This document shows, piece after piece, positions 41,980 to 50,638 of a DNA stretch of 64,000 nucleotides. The stretch lies in contig NZ_LMGY01000012.1 of the NCBI RefSeq assembly GCF_001427585.1, positions 363,408 through 427,407 on the forward strand, given 5' to 3'. The position numbers were made by a program, and so were the translations under genes. The notes under the pieces are model-generated. The model saw only the letters and a list, made by a program, of their open reading frames with translations, made no database searches and was not told the origin of the DNA. Position 1 is the stretch's first letter; each line of letters starts with the position of its first letter. The stretch comes from Pseudoxanthomonas sp. Root630 (lineage in GTDB: Bacteria; Pseudomonadota; Gammaproteobacteria; Xanthomonadales; Xanthomonadaceae).

Positions 41980-43067
41980 CGCGAGCTCCTCTTCATGGTG
42001 GAAAGATTGCAGTTGCCTCCGGCCATCTGGTAGTCGAACAGGCGACCTCCATTTTTCTTGCCACCTTCGCGCAGAATGAACGTGAGCTCACATTCGCGCA
42101 GCTCTCCTGTGACGGCGACATGCCCATACTTGGACACGACGTTAGCCACTCGCTCGTCCTTCTCGCTGTAGTAAACCCAGAGACGGTCTCCGCCCACACG
42201 GCGCTCGCCATCGGGGTACCCCATGACCTCGATGATCTCCGGTTCAGTCAACCCCTTCATGCTGTGGACGAGATCTCTGAACTGTTTCGGGTACTTCTTG
42301 GCTGCGAAGTTCCGGTCGACTTGGGCCATGAATGCGTCTTCAGCTTGAGATGACTCGATGTCCTTGCGTAGATTCTGTTCCTTTCCACGCATTTCCGCCG
42401 ACAGGGCGTCTCCACGCGCGATGGTCTCGCGCCTCAGGCGGTCGAGTTCGGCGGGTGACTTGCTCGTGGTGAATGCGGGCTCTGTTCCATCGCGCCAGAG
42501 CGTGGCGAACGAGAGGTCGTTGAGCCCCATCGGGAGGACATGGTCACCGACCACCACCAAACCCAGCTTGTTCAGTTCGTCCTGACCCTGGCCTCGTCGC
42601 CTATCGGCTTCGAGCGCCTTTTTCCAGCGGGCTTCATCGCAGGCCAGCAACCTGGCCTGGGCTTGCCAAGGTGCAGTGATGGCACTCCAGTCCAGTCCAG
42701 GCACTTGCTGCGACCTGCCGTTCTGCCGGTAGTGCTGCTCTTGCTGAGTGATACGCATCTGCTGGCTGCCGCATTGGAACTCAAGCGTGAACATCGTCAA
42801 CCAAGGTCCTCCTGCGGCCTCGTGGATCTGATTGACGCGGATCTGATTGACCTTCGTGGCGGCTTCGGCCTTGAGGGGGTCGCCCGTACGCTGCAAAGCC
42901 TCGAGGAACGCCTCTGGCGAGGTCCGGCTCTGGACGTCGTCGAAGGCCGCGTAGTAAACGGTCCTGTCGGGTTTCTGCCCCTCGGCGTAGACCATCATCC
43001 ACATGCCGGCATTGGCCGGCGCCACGGCAAGTAGAAACAGGAGGAGCGAGATAACGATGGATTTCAT
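41976..43067 (-). CDS. Exported protein of unknown function (possible longer form from 43310)
   Basis: 363 residues from the ATG at 43067, starting with a signal peptide MKSIVISLLLFLLAVAPANA but with a weak ribosome site. The frame stays open upstream to an ATG at 43310 with a strong GGGGGAG ribosome site and its own secretion-like leader (RIQGAALLLTALQGYPALG), so a 444-residue version is possible. The mature protein is charged, with coiled-coil character around residues 200-260 and a C-terminal HAVTGELRECELTFILREGGKK-like SmpA/OmlA-type end (EIIEVMGYPDGERRVGGDRLWVYY). That end resembles the BamE/SmpA fold, which suggests an envelope role. Not assignable further. Confidence 0.65.
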   Translation of the reverse strand: MKSIVISLLLFLLAVAPANAGMWMMVYAEGQKPDRTVYYAAFDDVQSRTSPEAFLEALQRTGDPLKAEAATKVNQIRVNQIHEAAGGPWLTMFTLEFQCGSQQMRITQQEQHYRQNGRSQQVPGLDWSAITAPWQAQARLLACDEARWKKALEADRRRGQGQDELNKLGLVVVGDHVLPMGLNDLSFATLWRDGTEPAFTTSKSPAELDRLRRETIARGDALSAEMRGKEQNLRKDIESSQAEDAFMAQVDRNFAAKKYPKQFRDLVHSMKGLTEPEIIEVMGYPDGERRVGGDRLWVYYSEKDERVANVVSKYGHVAVTGELRECELTFILREGGKKNGGRLFDYQMAGGNCNLSTMKRSSR

Positions 43068-43310
43068 AGGTCTGACAAGCCTCGGAGCCGTGTTGGACAT
43101 AGATGCCGCGCAGTGAGCCATGACATGCTTCTGCAGCACTTGGCTTCGCGGCTGACTGCACTTGAAGTCACTGCTCGGCAACCCGATGGCCGTTGCCGTC
43201 CTCGGGATGGACGATTCGCCACCGACTGCGAAGGAGGCTCCCAAAGCCGGGTATCCTTGAAGTGCCGTCAACAGCAGTGCCGCGCCCTGGATGCGTGTCC
43301 TTCCTGTCAT

Positions 43311-43584
43311 CTGTTCTCCCCCTATCTCTGGATGACCCGTGGGTTGCCTGCGGGACCCTCCGCAAGCGGAGGCGAGGCGACATGCCGTTGGCTCGCTTGA
43401 GAACGTTTCGCCACGCGCCCGGGCTGGAAATATGGTCGCGTAAGTCGTCGCGGGGCGACGGCGTCCTGGCGCACGTAATGCACGGGTCAGCGCCAAGGCC
43501 GGGTTTTCTGAAGGTCGCGACGCCGACATCTGGCATCGTTAGGACCATCGGCACGACCAGACCTTTAACGCGAGAGGATAGGAC
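43311..43584. other. Divergent intergenic region upstream of the serine hydrolase
   Basis: Shadow ORFs only. Contains the start side of the possible longer form of the preceding gene and must carry the promoters of both neighbours. No -35/-10 pair that I would defend. Confidence 0.4.
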
Positions 43585-44748
43585 ATGAAGATCACAAGAC
43601 GCCGCTTGATCGAAGCAGGTACAGGACTCACCGGGGGAATGTTGCTTGCCTCAGGCCCCATGGCACCTCTCGCGCGCGCACTTGCGCCTGCCGCGTCAGA
43701 TTCGACCTTGAGGACCATTGTCGATGCGGCGGTGGCGTCCCGGCAGGTGCCAGGCGTCGCCTTGTCGGTCTGGCAGGGTGGCAAAGAGGTCAATTCGTAC
43801 TATGCCGGGCAGGCCAACCTGGAGACGGCAACCCATGTAACCGCCGGAAGTGTCTTTCGCATTGGGTCGCTCACCAAGCAGTTCGTCGCCGCCTTGCTTC
43901 TGAAACTTGAGTCTCAAGGCAAACTTTCGCTGGGCGAGCCCGCACAGCGCTACCTGACCTTCCTCCCCCAGCATGCCCCGTTCTCGATACGCGAGCTTTT
44001 GCAGCACACGGCGGGTATAAGCGACGGCGAGTACGACACCGAAGGCGTATCGTCGCAACTCACCCAGGCCGAGCGAATCGCGCGTATGACGCCACTCTTC
44101 GATTTTGATCCCGGCACCGCTTGGCGTTACAGCAATGCTGGCTATATCCTGCTGGGCGCCATCGTCGAAAAGGTAACGGCACTCCCCTTGGCGACCGCTG
44201 CCTCCAAGCTGCTGTTCGAGCCACTCGGCCTGACCCACACCGCGTTCGACCAGTCTTCCGACGTTGTCATGGCACGCGCTTCGGGTTACACACCGACCGG
44301 CACAGAGACTCAACCATTCAACAATGCTGAGTACCTCGATGTAGCGCTGGCCGGAGCCGCAGGCGCGATGCGTTCAACAGCACACGACCTGTGCCGGTGG
44401 CTAGCAGCGTTGTTCGGCGGAGCTTACTTGCCTGCGTCAAGCGTGCAATCCATGCTGGTGCCAGCACGTCTTCGTGACGGCGCGCTGGCCGGGACGAAAC
44501 GGCACGATCCCCAAGCGCAAGGCATGGGCGATACCCAGTATGGACTGGGCTTCATGTTGGACGCGCACACGATCGACGGGAAGCCCGTTGCCGGCCACCA
44601 TGGTGGCATCAACGGATTCGCCGCCTACCTCGCGTGCCATCCATCCAGCGGCCTGGCATACGCCTGCCTGTGCAATGCTGACACCCATCCCGGGCTCCCT
44701 TTGCGTGATGTGCGCAGGCAGGTCCTAGGCCCGGTGCTGGCCAAGTAA
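43585..44748 (+). CDS. Serine hydrolase of the beta-lactamase/penicillin-binding protein fold
   Basis: 387 residues. A twin-arginine leader, ITRRRLIEAGTGLTGGMLLAS, then the class C/AmpH-like fold: SxxK as SLTK in VFRIGSLTKQFVAALLL, YxN as YSN in AWRYSNAGYILLGAIVEKV, and HHGG in VAGHHGGINGFAAYL in place of KTG. This is the EstB/AmpH-like hydrolase group acting on esters, peptides or murein fragments. It is followed by a LytS/LytTR pair, so it could be the effector of that system. Confidence 0.92.
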   Translation: MKITRRRLIEAGTGLTGGMLLASGPMAPLARALAPAASDSTLRTIVDAAVASRQVPGVALSVWQGGKEVNSYYAGQANLETATHVTAGSVFRIGSLTKQFVAALLLKLESQGKLSLGEPAQRYLTFLPQHAPFSIRELLQHTAGISDGEYDTEGVSSQLTQAERIARMTPLFDFDPGTAWRYSNAGYILLGAIVEKVTALPLATAASKLLFEPLGLTHTAFDQSSDVVMARASGYTPTGTETQPFNNAEYLDVALAGAAGAMRSTAHDLCRWLAALFGGAYLPASSVQSMLVPARLRDGALAGTKRHDPQAQGMGDTQYGLGFMLDAHTIDGKPVAGHHGGINGFAAYLACHPSSGLAYACLCNADTHPGLPLRDVRRQVLGPVLAK

Positions 44749-44831
44749 GAGCCGCCCCCTCCGCCGTGACGCCTCGCCATGGCCCCTCTCGGCTCACGTA
44801 TATTTGGTCGTTCGTTACGAGGCTCTTTGCG

Positions 44832-45935
44832 ATGCCTATCCGCCATGCCAGATCCGAGGCCCTCCTTCCTCCCGTCTGGCTGCCGCTCGCGGCGAGCATT
44901 CCTGTCGGCTTGTGCATGGTGGTGTTGACCCTGCCATCGATCGGCGACGAAGTCGCGGAATGGCGACGTATGCTTTGCCTGGCGCTCTATCTACTACTAT
45001 GTATACCATTGTTGTTTCTACAGCGCGCGCTCTGGCGCAAGCGAGTGCCCTGGTGGCTGCTGGTGCCCGCCCTTCTGGTCGCCAGCTATGTACTGTCCGT
45101 TGGCAGCAACATCGCGGACTTGCTGGTTGCGCGGTCGGCGGGCTGGATACCGTACCAAACCGTGGAACTGGCACGACTGGTCAAAGGCATCGATGCGTTC
45201 TGGCTTGCGTTGGTGGCATTTTGTGCACTCCACGCCGTGGTCTGCTACTACATCGAGCTCGGCCACGAGAAGGCCCGGAGCGCCGAAGCCAAGGCGCTTA
45301 TGCATGAGGCGGAGCTTCGGGCGCTCAGATACCAGCTTCAGCCACATTTTCTGTTCAATACGCTCAATGCGATCTCTTCGCTGGTGGTTTCCGGCCAGGT
45401 GGAGCGTACCCAGCAGGTCATCTCGAGGCTCGCGGACTTCCTGCGGGCAACGCTCGACGAGCGGATATCGCATGAGGTCTCCCTCGCAGAGGAGATCGCT
45501 CTCACAGAGACGTATCTGGCGATCGAGAAGGCGCGCCTCGGGGACCGTCTGATCGTGCACTGGAACATCGGCGCAGACATTCTCGATAAGCGTGTACCGC
45601 ACCTGCTGCTGCAGCCATTGGTCGAGAATGCGATCCGGCACGGCATCGCGCTGCGCAGCGAGCCCGGCACCCTGGAGATAGGGCTACTGCAGGAAAAGAA
45701 GATGCTGCGGGTTTTTGTCGGTAACGACGGGCAAGTCGGCAGCATGGGGGCGCCGCATAACGGATCTTCTCTAGCCGGTGGGATGCGCAACATCTCCGAG
45801 CGCCTGATCCGCTTGTATGGAGACGCGCACAAATTGCAAGCTGAGCCAAGAACGGACGCCGGGTTCAACGTGTCGATCGATATTCCCTTGCGCGACACCA
45901 CAACGCCTGACGCCTACTGGGACTTTCATCGATGA
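44832..45935 (+). CDS. LytS/AlgZ-family sensor histidine kinase
   Basis: 367 residues from ATG 44832 (the open frame extends 22 codons further upstream). Four membrane helices in residues ~15-145, then the His_kinase domain with the phospho-acceptor region LRYQLQPHFLFNTLNAISSLV and an ATP-binding domain (LLLQPLVENAIRHGI, GGMRNISERL). No separate sensor domain. It phosphorylates the LytTR regulator encoded next, which it overlaps by 4 bases. Confidence 0.93.
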   Translation: MPIRHARSEALLPPVWLPLAASIPVGLCMVVLTLPSIGDEVAEWRRMLCLALYLLLCIPLLFLQRALWRKRVPWWLLVPALLVASYVLSVGSNIADLLVARSAGWIPYQTVELARLVKGIDAFWLALVAFCALHAVVCYYIELGHEKARSAEAKALMHEAELRALRYQLQPHFLFNTLNAISSLVVSGQVERTQQVISRLADFLRATLDERISHEVSLAEEIALTETYLAIEKARLGDRLIVHWNIGADILDKRVPHLLLQPLVENAIRHGIALRSEPGTLEIGLLQEKKMLRVFVGNDGQVGSMGAPHNGSSLAGGMRNISERLIRLYGDAHKLQAEPRTDAGFNVSIDIPLRDTTTPDAYWDFHR

Positions 45936-46684
45936 TCCGAGTTGCCGTCGTGGATGACGAACCGCTCGCCCGGAGCGGTGTACTTGCACGCCTGACACGA
46001 CATCCGGACATGCATCTCGTAGGCGAGTACGCCGATGGCAAGGCGGCTCTCGATGGCATCCTCAATACTCCGTCCGACTTGGTCTTACTCGATATCCAGA
46101 TGCCGAATCTGGACGGATTCGGGCTGCTCGACGAGATCCCGCAGGAGCGGCGGCCGTTGGTCATCTTCCTGACAGCGCATGACAACTTCGCAGTTCGTGC
46201 ATTCGATCTGAAGGCGCTTGATTACATCCTGAAGCCGATTGACGACGACAGGTTTTCAGAATCGCTGGATCGGGCACGCGAAGCCATCGCTTCCCGCCAT
46301 CACGGCGGAGCGACGACGTTGGATCTAAGCGAAGGCCGACACAGGCGAAGGTTCTCTATCCGAACCGGGCGACGCGTGACCTTCATCGATTCAGCTGATG
46401 TGGAATGGATCGAAGCCAGCGGCGACTACGCGATCCTGCACTGCCACAGGAAAGAGCATTTGCTGCGCGAATCGCTGGCAGACCTTGCCAAGCGGCTCGA
46501 TCCCGCCATGTTCATCAGAGCGCATCGCTCTACGATCGTCCGCCTGGATTGCGTGGCAGAAATGCAGGCCCTGCCGAATAGGGATGCACTGATTCGCCTG
46601 CGGGATGGCACTCCCTTGCGAGTCAGTCGTACCTACATAGCGAACCTTCTCGAGAGGCTGCACGAGCGATCAATCCGTAGCTGA
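45932..46684 (+). CDS. LytTR-family response regulator
   Basis: 250 residues. Receiver domain with IRVAVVDDEPLARSG and phospho-acceptor aspartate in LVLLDIQMPNLDG, then KPID. The C-terminal LytTR DNA-binding domain is seen in FSIRTGRRVTFIDSADVEWIEASGDYAILHC, MFIRAHRSTIVRLDCV and GTPLRVSRTYIANLLERL. Pair of the preceding kinase; the adjacent serine hydrolase gene is a candidate target. Confidence 0.95.
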   Translation: MIRVAVVDDEPLARSGVLARLTRHPDMHLVGEYADGKAALDGILNTPSDLVLLDIQMPNLDGFGLLDEIPQERRPLVIFLTAHDNFAVRAFDLKALDYILKPIDDDRFSESLDRAREAIASRHHGGATTLDLSEGRHRRRFSIRTGRRVTFIDSADVEWIEASGDYAILHCHRKEHLLRESLADLAKRLDPAMFIRAHRSTIVRLDCVAEMQALPNRDALIRLRDGTPLRVSRTYIANLLERLHERSIRS

Positions 46685-46786
46685 GGCATATGGAGTACCA
46701 GCGTGAACGTCGGCTTCGGACTAGGATGAGCTGTGTCTTCATCGAGAGGCTTAGAGGAAGTCACGGAGGAGCGGTCAACTCTGTAG

Positions 46787-46845
46787 GCTAAGGCAGCTAT
46801 TCATGCAAGCCGACGCCACTTCGTGGCGTGGCTCAATTCAGAAGC
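46787..46845. repeat. attC-like (59-base-element-like) recombination site, degenerate
   Basis: AGCCGACGCCAC TTC GTGGCGTGGCT folds with a 7-bp inner stem (ACGCCAC/GTGGCGT), a 4-bp outer stem (AGCC/GGCT) and one unpaired G on one side, the extrahelical-base layout of integron attC sites. The left arm ends in GGCTAAGGCAGC-TATTCATGCA and the right in CAATTCAG, both similar to L''/L' regions, but no GTTRRRY core is left on the right. No integrase gene in the window. Confidence 0.55.
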
Positions 46846-46892
46846 TCTTCGAAGTCCGCTTTCTGGCTGATAGCCGCCATCCCCTGAGGGTG

Positions 46893-46920
46893 ACGTCCGC
46901 TTCCGGCCAGAAGCGGACAT
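46893..46920. repeat. Dispersed palindrome, near-intact copy
   Basis: TCCGCTTC and GAAGCGGA are perfect arms around CGGCCA, with ACG before and CAT after. Same family as 39421-39447. A partial copy (GTCCGCTTTCTGGCT) precedes it at about 46854. Confidence 0.82.
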
Positions 46921-46951
46921 AACATCCAACTTGATGCCGAGCGACATAAAA

Positions 46952-47917
46952 CTACTGCTTGTAGACCCGACGCCATGCGCTAGGACCGATCCCCACCAGG
47001 CTCTGAAACACGCGCGTGAGGTGGCTCTGATCGGCGAAGCCGCACGTCGACGCGATGTCAGCAACACCAAGCCCGCTATTTGCAAGCAGTCCTTTCGCCT
47101 TCTCGATGCGTCGCTGTCGTTGCCAGGCGATCGGTGAAGCCCCAACCGACTCGCGGAACGCGCGTGTGAAATGACGGACAGATAGCTCGCATGCTGCGGC
47201 AAGCTCGCCAAGGGAAATGCTCCCGTCAAGTCGCTGATCGAGCATATCTTTTGCCAAGCGCTCTTGCCAGGGCGCCAAGCGGCCCGTGCCGAAGAGGGCG
47301 AAGTCATTCATGCCTCCGTACGAACGCGCCACATGGTACGCCAAGGCCATGGCCAGATGATCCACGAACAAGGCGCTCCTCTCCTCCGGCTTCGCCGCAA
47401 GTGTAGGTGCCATCGCTTGGAGCAGATTGGCCGCCACAGGGTCATGGACGACGCCCGCCGGTGCGTGTCGAAGCTCGTCGATTATCGGTGACCGTGCGTC
47501 CTCGGCAAGCGCATTAAGCGCCGTATGAGGCAGATAGAAGTCGATCGCGTGGAAGGACTCGTCGGGATTGTCCGACTTGCTTGGGCGCAAGTCATAGACC
47601 AGGTCCATGCGAAGATCGTAGATCGCGACAGCACCGGCCACGAATCCTTCATGCCTGTACGCGCGGCTCTCGGCATAAAGGTCGAAGTCGGGGCACTTCT
47701 TAAGCTGGACGGCGATCATGTAGGCGTCGTCGCGAACTGGCTCGCTGATGCCGACGCTATTGCGATCACCAATGAGCTCGACGAAGCCCATGCCTGATTT
47801 GCATCTGGCACCAGTGGGAATGGTCTGAGCACCGCGAAGGTGAAGAGAGTTCGGGACGATACTCAGTCCTGAAGCCTGGTTGCTCTCAGATCCGACCGGA
47901 TTGGCATTGCACGACAT
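46952..47917 (-). CDS. AraC-family transcriptional regulator
   Basis: 321 residues from the ATG at 47917; the frame is open another 49 codons upstream without homology. N-terminal effector domain with the signature FVELIGDRNSVGISEPVRDDAYMIAVQLKKCPDFDLY, and C-terminal AraC helix-turn-helix pair (SISLGELAAACELSVRHFTRAFRESVG, ADIASTCGFADQSHLTRVFQSLVGI). Paralogue of the gene at 49666-50574, with the same organisation. It follows an alpha/beta hydrolase in the same direction, which may be its target. Confidence 0.92.
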   Translation of the reverse strand: MSCNANPVGSESNQASGLSIVPNSLHLRGAQTIPTGARCKSGMGFVELIGDRNSVGISEPVRDDAYMIAVQLKKCPDFDLYAESRAYRHEGFVAGAVAIYDLRMDLVYDLRPSKSDNPDESFHAIDFYLPHTALNALAEDARSPIIDELRHAPAGVVHDPVAANLLQAMAPTLAAKPEERSALFVDHLAMALAYHVARSYGGMNDFALFGTGRLAPWQERLAKDMLDQRLDGSISLGELAAACELSVRHFTRAFRESVGASPIAWQRQRRIEKAKGLLANSGLGVADIASTCGFADQSHLTRVFQSLVGIGPSAWRRVYKQ

Positions 47918-48079
47918 GACAAGGCGCCTCGACTGGCGGTCACACTGGCTAGATCGGCCCAGGCAGTATGCGCCTCTGCGTGTCCGGCGTCTCCGCCTCA
48001 GGGCACGCTCGGACCCTAATCCCAAAACGGGCGAAGGAGCACCCGGAGTGCCCCTTCGCTCCATCCACCGCGGCTGCGG

Positions 48080-48844
48080 TTACTTCGATCCCTTGGCGGC
48101 CTGCCTGATGATCTCCACGACGGCCTGCGGCTGCGATACGTAGACAGCGTGGCTGCCGGGCGTCTCCGACACCTTGGCGCCTGCGCGCCCTGCCATCTGA
48201 CGCTGCGCTGGCGGCGGGATCATCTTGTCATCCGTGGCCACCAGGTACCAGCTTGGCTTGCTCCTCCACGCCGGTACGGTGACCGCCCCGGCGAGCGCGT
48301 TGACGCCCCACGGGACCTGCGAGTCGGCCATGAACGAGGCTTCCTCCGGCGCGACGTCTCCGGCGAAGGATTCTGCAAACTTGGCCCGATCCAGGAACAG
48401 GAAGCCGTTCTGCGGCGGAAGGATCGGTGGCACCGGAGCACCCGGAGGCGGGTTGGCGATCAGGCTCTGCACCGACTCGCCCTTGTCGGGCGCGAAGGCC
48501 GCGATGTAGACCAACCCCTTTACTTTCGGATCCGTACCCGATTCCGAGATCACCACGCCCCCGTAGGAGTGGCCTACCAGGATGACCGGGCCATCCTGCT
48601 GCGCGATGACCAGCTTGGTGGCGGCAACATCATCGGCGAGCGAGGTCGTGGGGTTCTGGACGATCGTTACGTTGTAGCCATCCTTGCGCAAGGTCCGGTA
48701 GACGTGCGACCAGCCCGAACCATCCACAAAGCCGCCGTGAACAAGCACCACGTTCTTCACGCCGGCGGGATCGGCGGCATGGGCAGATGAGACTGCACCT
48801 GCGGTCAGGGCAACAGCAGCGGTAAGCGACAACAAAGCGTTCAT
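48080..48844 (-). CDS. Secreted alpha/beta hydrolase
   Basis: 254 residues. Sec signal MNALLSLTAAVALTAGAVSSAHA. Fold elements: KNVVLVHGGFVDGSGW, nucleophile elbow GHSYGG, and the C-terminal GSHAVYV histidine. Close paralogue of 6068-6850 and of the same RsbQ/EstC-like group. The AraC gene follows 162 bases downstream in the same direction. Confidence 0.92.
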   Translation of the reverse strand: MNALLSLTAAVALTAGAVSSAHAADPAGVKNVVLVHGGFVDGSGWSHVYRTLRKDGYNVTIVQNPTTSLADDVAATKLVIAQQDGPVILVGHSYGGVVISESGTDPKVKGLVYIAAFAPDKGESVQSLIANPPPGAPVPPILPPQNGFLFLDRAKFAESFAGDVAPEEASFMADSQVPWGVNALAGAVTVPAWRSKPSWYLVATDDKMIPPPAQRQMAGRAGAKVSETPGSHAVYVSQPQAVVEIIRQAAKGSK

Positions 48845-48970
48845 AGCGGGAGTTCCTCGTATTGCGTGGTATGGATCAGGTGGTGCGGAAGGCGAAACTA
48901 GAATTGAGAACTACTTTATGAAGCGGATGCTCCTTCTAGACTGGTGGTGAGAGCTCGCAACAGGCGAAAC

Positions 48971-49477
48971 CTATTCACTGACGGGCAGATGCGAGAGCTG
49001 GAAGGACCGCCTCTCCGCGTGTTCCAGAAGCTCGGTCAGCAGTCGGGCAGTAACGACATCACCGTGTGCATCAAGCTTGGCGTGCGCCTCATGCAAGTAC
49101 TCGATCCATTGCCGACTGTCCTCGATTAGCCCTTTCAGGTCCGGGCCGCGATTTGGATTGGCCAAATTGGAGCTTCCTAACCGTTCAAAGCAGGCGAGAT
49201 CTGAGGAGCTACATAGCTCGAGGTAGCTCGCTACTTGCGCTCGATCAACGAGTGCCGCGATCTGCCTCCCGACCGCAGCCAGTTGCTCATCAAGGATGCG
49301 CTGTGTCCTCACATCACCGGATTGCGCCACATTGGAGATGCACGTAAGTAGGACGAGGTGGAGCGTATAGAGGTCCGCGATGAGCGCATTGATCTCCTTT
49401 CCCGGCTCGTCATTAGGGAGGGCGAAATGGCATGGAGCCTCGCTACTCACGGAAGCGTCCTTCGGCGTCCCGGCCAT
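48971..49477 (-). CDS. Degenerate Dps/ferritin-like helical protein
   Basis: 168 residues, all helical by composition. The middle EINALIADLYTLHLVLLTC and RILDEQLAAVGRQIAALVDR and the end LHEAHAKLDAHGDVVTARLLTELLEHAERRSF follow the Dps helix pattern (the end matches DxGDxxTxxLLTxxLxxHE). The ferroxidase ligands usual in the HW..TG....H helix are absent, leaving only the DEQ acidic pair, so iron oxidation is unlikely. Possibly a structural or regulatory Dps relative. Standing alone between two regulators. Confidence 0.55.
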   Translation of the reverse strand: MAGTPKDASVSSEAPCHFALPNDEPGKEINALIADLYTLHLVLLTCISNVAQSGDVRTQRILDEQLAAVGRQIAALVDRAQVASYLELCSSSDLACFERLGSSNLANPNRGPDLKGLIEDSRQWIEYLHEAHAKLDAHGDVVTARLLTELLEHAERRSFQLSHLPVSE

Positions 49478-49665
49478 GAAACCCTCGTTAGAACAGTTAG
49501 CGATATGCCGTCGAAGTCATTCTTTCCTTCGAGACGGCCTACGTCTTGAATGCCACGGCCATTTTTTGAACGTGACGGCCATGTCATGCTAGATCTGGAA
49601 CGAGGGAAGAAGATCGCGGCGAGATGCGTTGACTCTGGCTAGCCGGGCACTACCATTCGCGCCCT

Positions 49666-50574
49666 ATGAGCTTGCTTCCCGCTTATCGCCGGCTGCTGAG
49701 CCCGTTCCGTTCCGGAATGGAAAAAGTGGCTACGCGACGACTGACAAAAGGACCGCTAGTTGTCACCGAGACGGTTGGCGAAGCCAACTACGGGGTGACG
49801 AGTCCGGTCGCGTACGACGACGCGTTCATTGTCCAGATGCGCCTCATGGCCTGCCCAAGGTCAGAGTTTTTCGTTGACGGTGCGCACGTAGACGATATGG
49901 AACATGGCGAGAGATCAGTGCGAATCCACGATCTTCGAAGATCGCCCATGGCGGATATCGCAGACCCATTCCACCTTCTCTATTTCTACCTTCCCCGAGC
50001 GACGCTTGACGACCTATCTAACGAGCTTGGAATTGGAAGGATCGAGGATCTGACCGCTCAACCTCGTACGGCTGGCGCCGTCGATCCCATAGTCGAGCAT
50101 ATGATGCTCTCGATCTATCCGGCCCTAGAGAATCCGGATGAGATCAATAACGTATTCGCGGAGCACGTCATGCTCGCGCTCTCGGCGCATGTAGCGAGCC
50201 ACTATGCCCTCGTCGCATCCAGCACAGCTAGGCCAACAGGGCTGCTTTCGGCAGGTCAAGAGAGGAGAGCTAAGGAGATGCTGGACGCCAACCTTACGGG
50301 ATCCGTCTCTATTACAGATCTGGCACAAGAATGTGGACTATCGGTTCGTCACTTCAGTCGGGCATTCAAGCAATCTACGGGCATGCCACCGCATCGCTAC
50401 TTACTCAAGCGACGTGTTGAGCAAGCTAAGTCGTTACTAGTCAACAGAGAGCTCAGCATCTCAGAGATTGCGCTCTTCTGCGGTTTTGCTGATCAGAGCC
50501 ACCTCACTCGCGTGTTTGCTGCCTCGGAAGGCATCGGGCCGGCCGCTTTTCGTCGTGCGTTTGGAAACGAGTAG
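49666..50574 (+). CDS. AraC-family transcriptional regulator
   Basis: 302 residues. N-terminal domain matches the other AraC paralogue (TSPVAYDDAFIVQMRLMACPRSEFFVDG, DLRRSPMADIADPFHLLYFYLPRATLDDL). C-terminal helix-turn-helix pair SVSITDLAQECGLSVRHFSRAFKQSTG and SEIALFCGFADQSHLTRVFAAS. The GC is lower than its paralogue at 46952-47917. Target not evident from position. Confidence 0.92.
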   Translation: MSLLPAYRRLLSPFRSGMEKVATRRLTKGPLVVTETVGEANYGVTSPVAYDDAFIVQMRLMACPRSEFFVDGAHVDDMEHGERSVRIHDLRRSPMADIADPFHLLYFYLPRATLDDLSNELGIGRIEDLTAQPRTAGAVDPIVEHMMLSIYPALENPDEINNVFAEHVMLALSAHVASHYALVASSTARPTGLLSAGQERRAKEMLDANLTGSVSITDLAQECGLSVRHFSRAFKQSTGMPPHRYLLKRRVEQAKSLLVNRELSISEIALFCGFADQSHLTRVFAASEGIGPAAFRRAFGNE

Positions 50575-50638
50575 GCCTACAGCCTCCAGCTCGATTCTCT
50601 GAAGCCGCGACTGAGCATGGACATCACCCGGTCTGATA

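Noticed and set aside
39776..46845. A complete integron with a cassette array
   Set aside because: Only one degenerate attC-like hairpin was found, no integrase and no attC between the low-GC genes.
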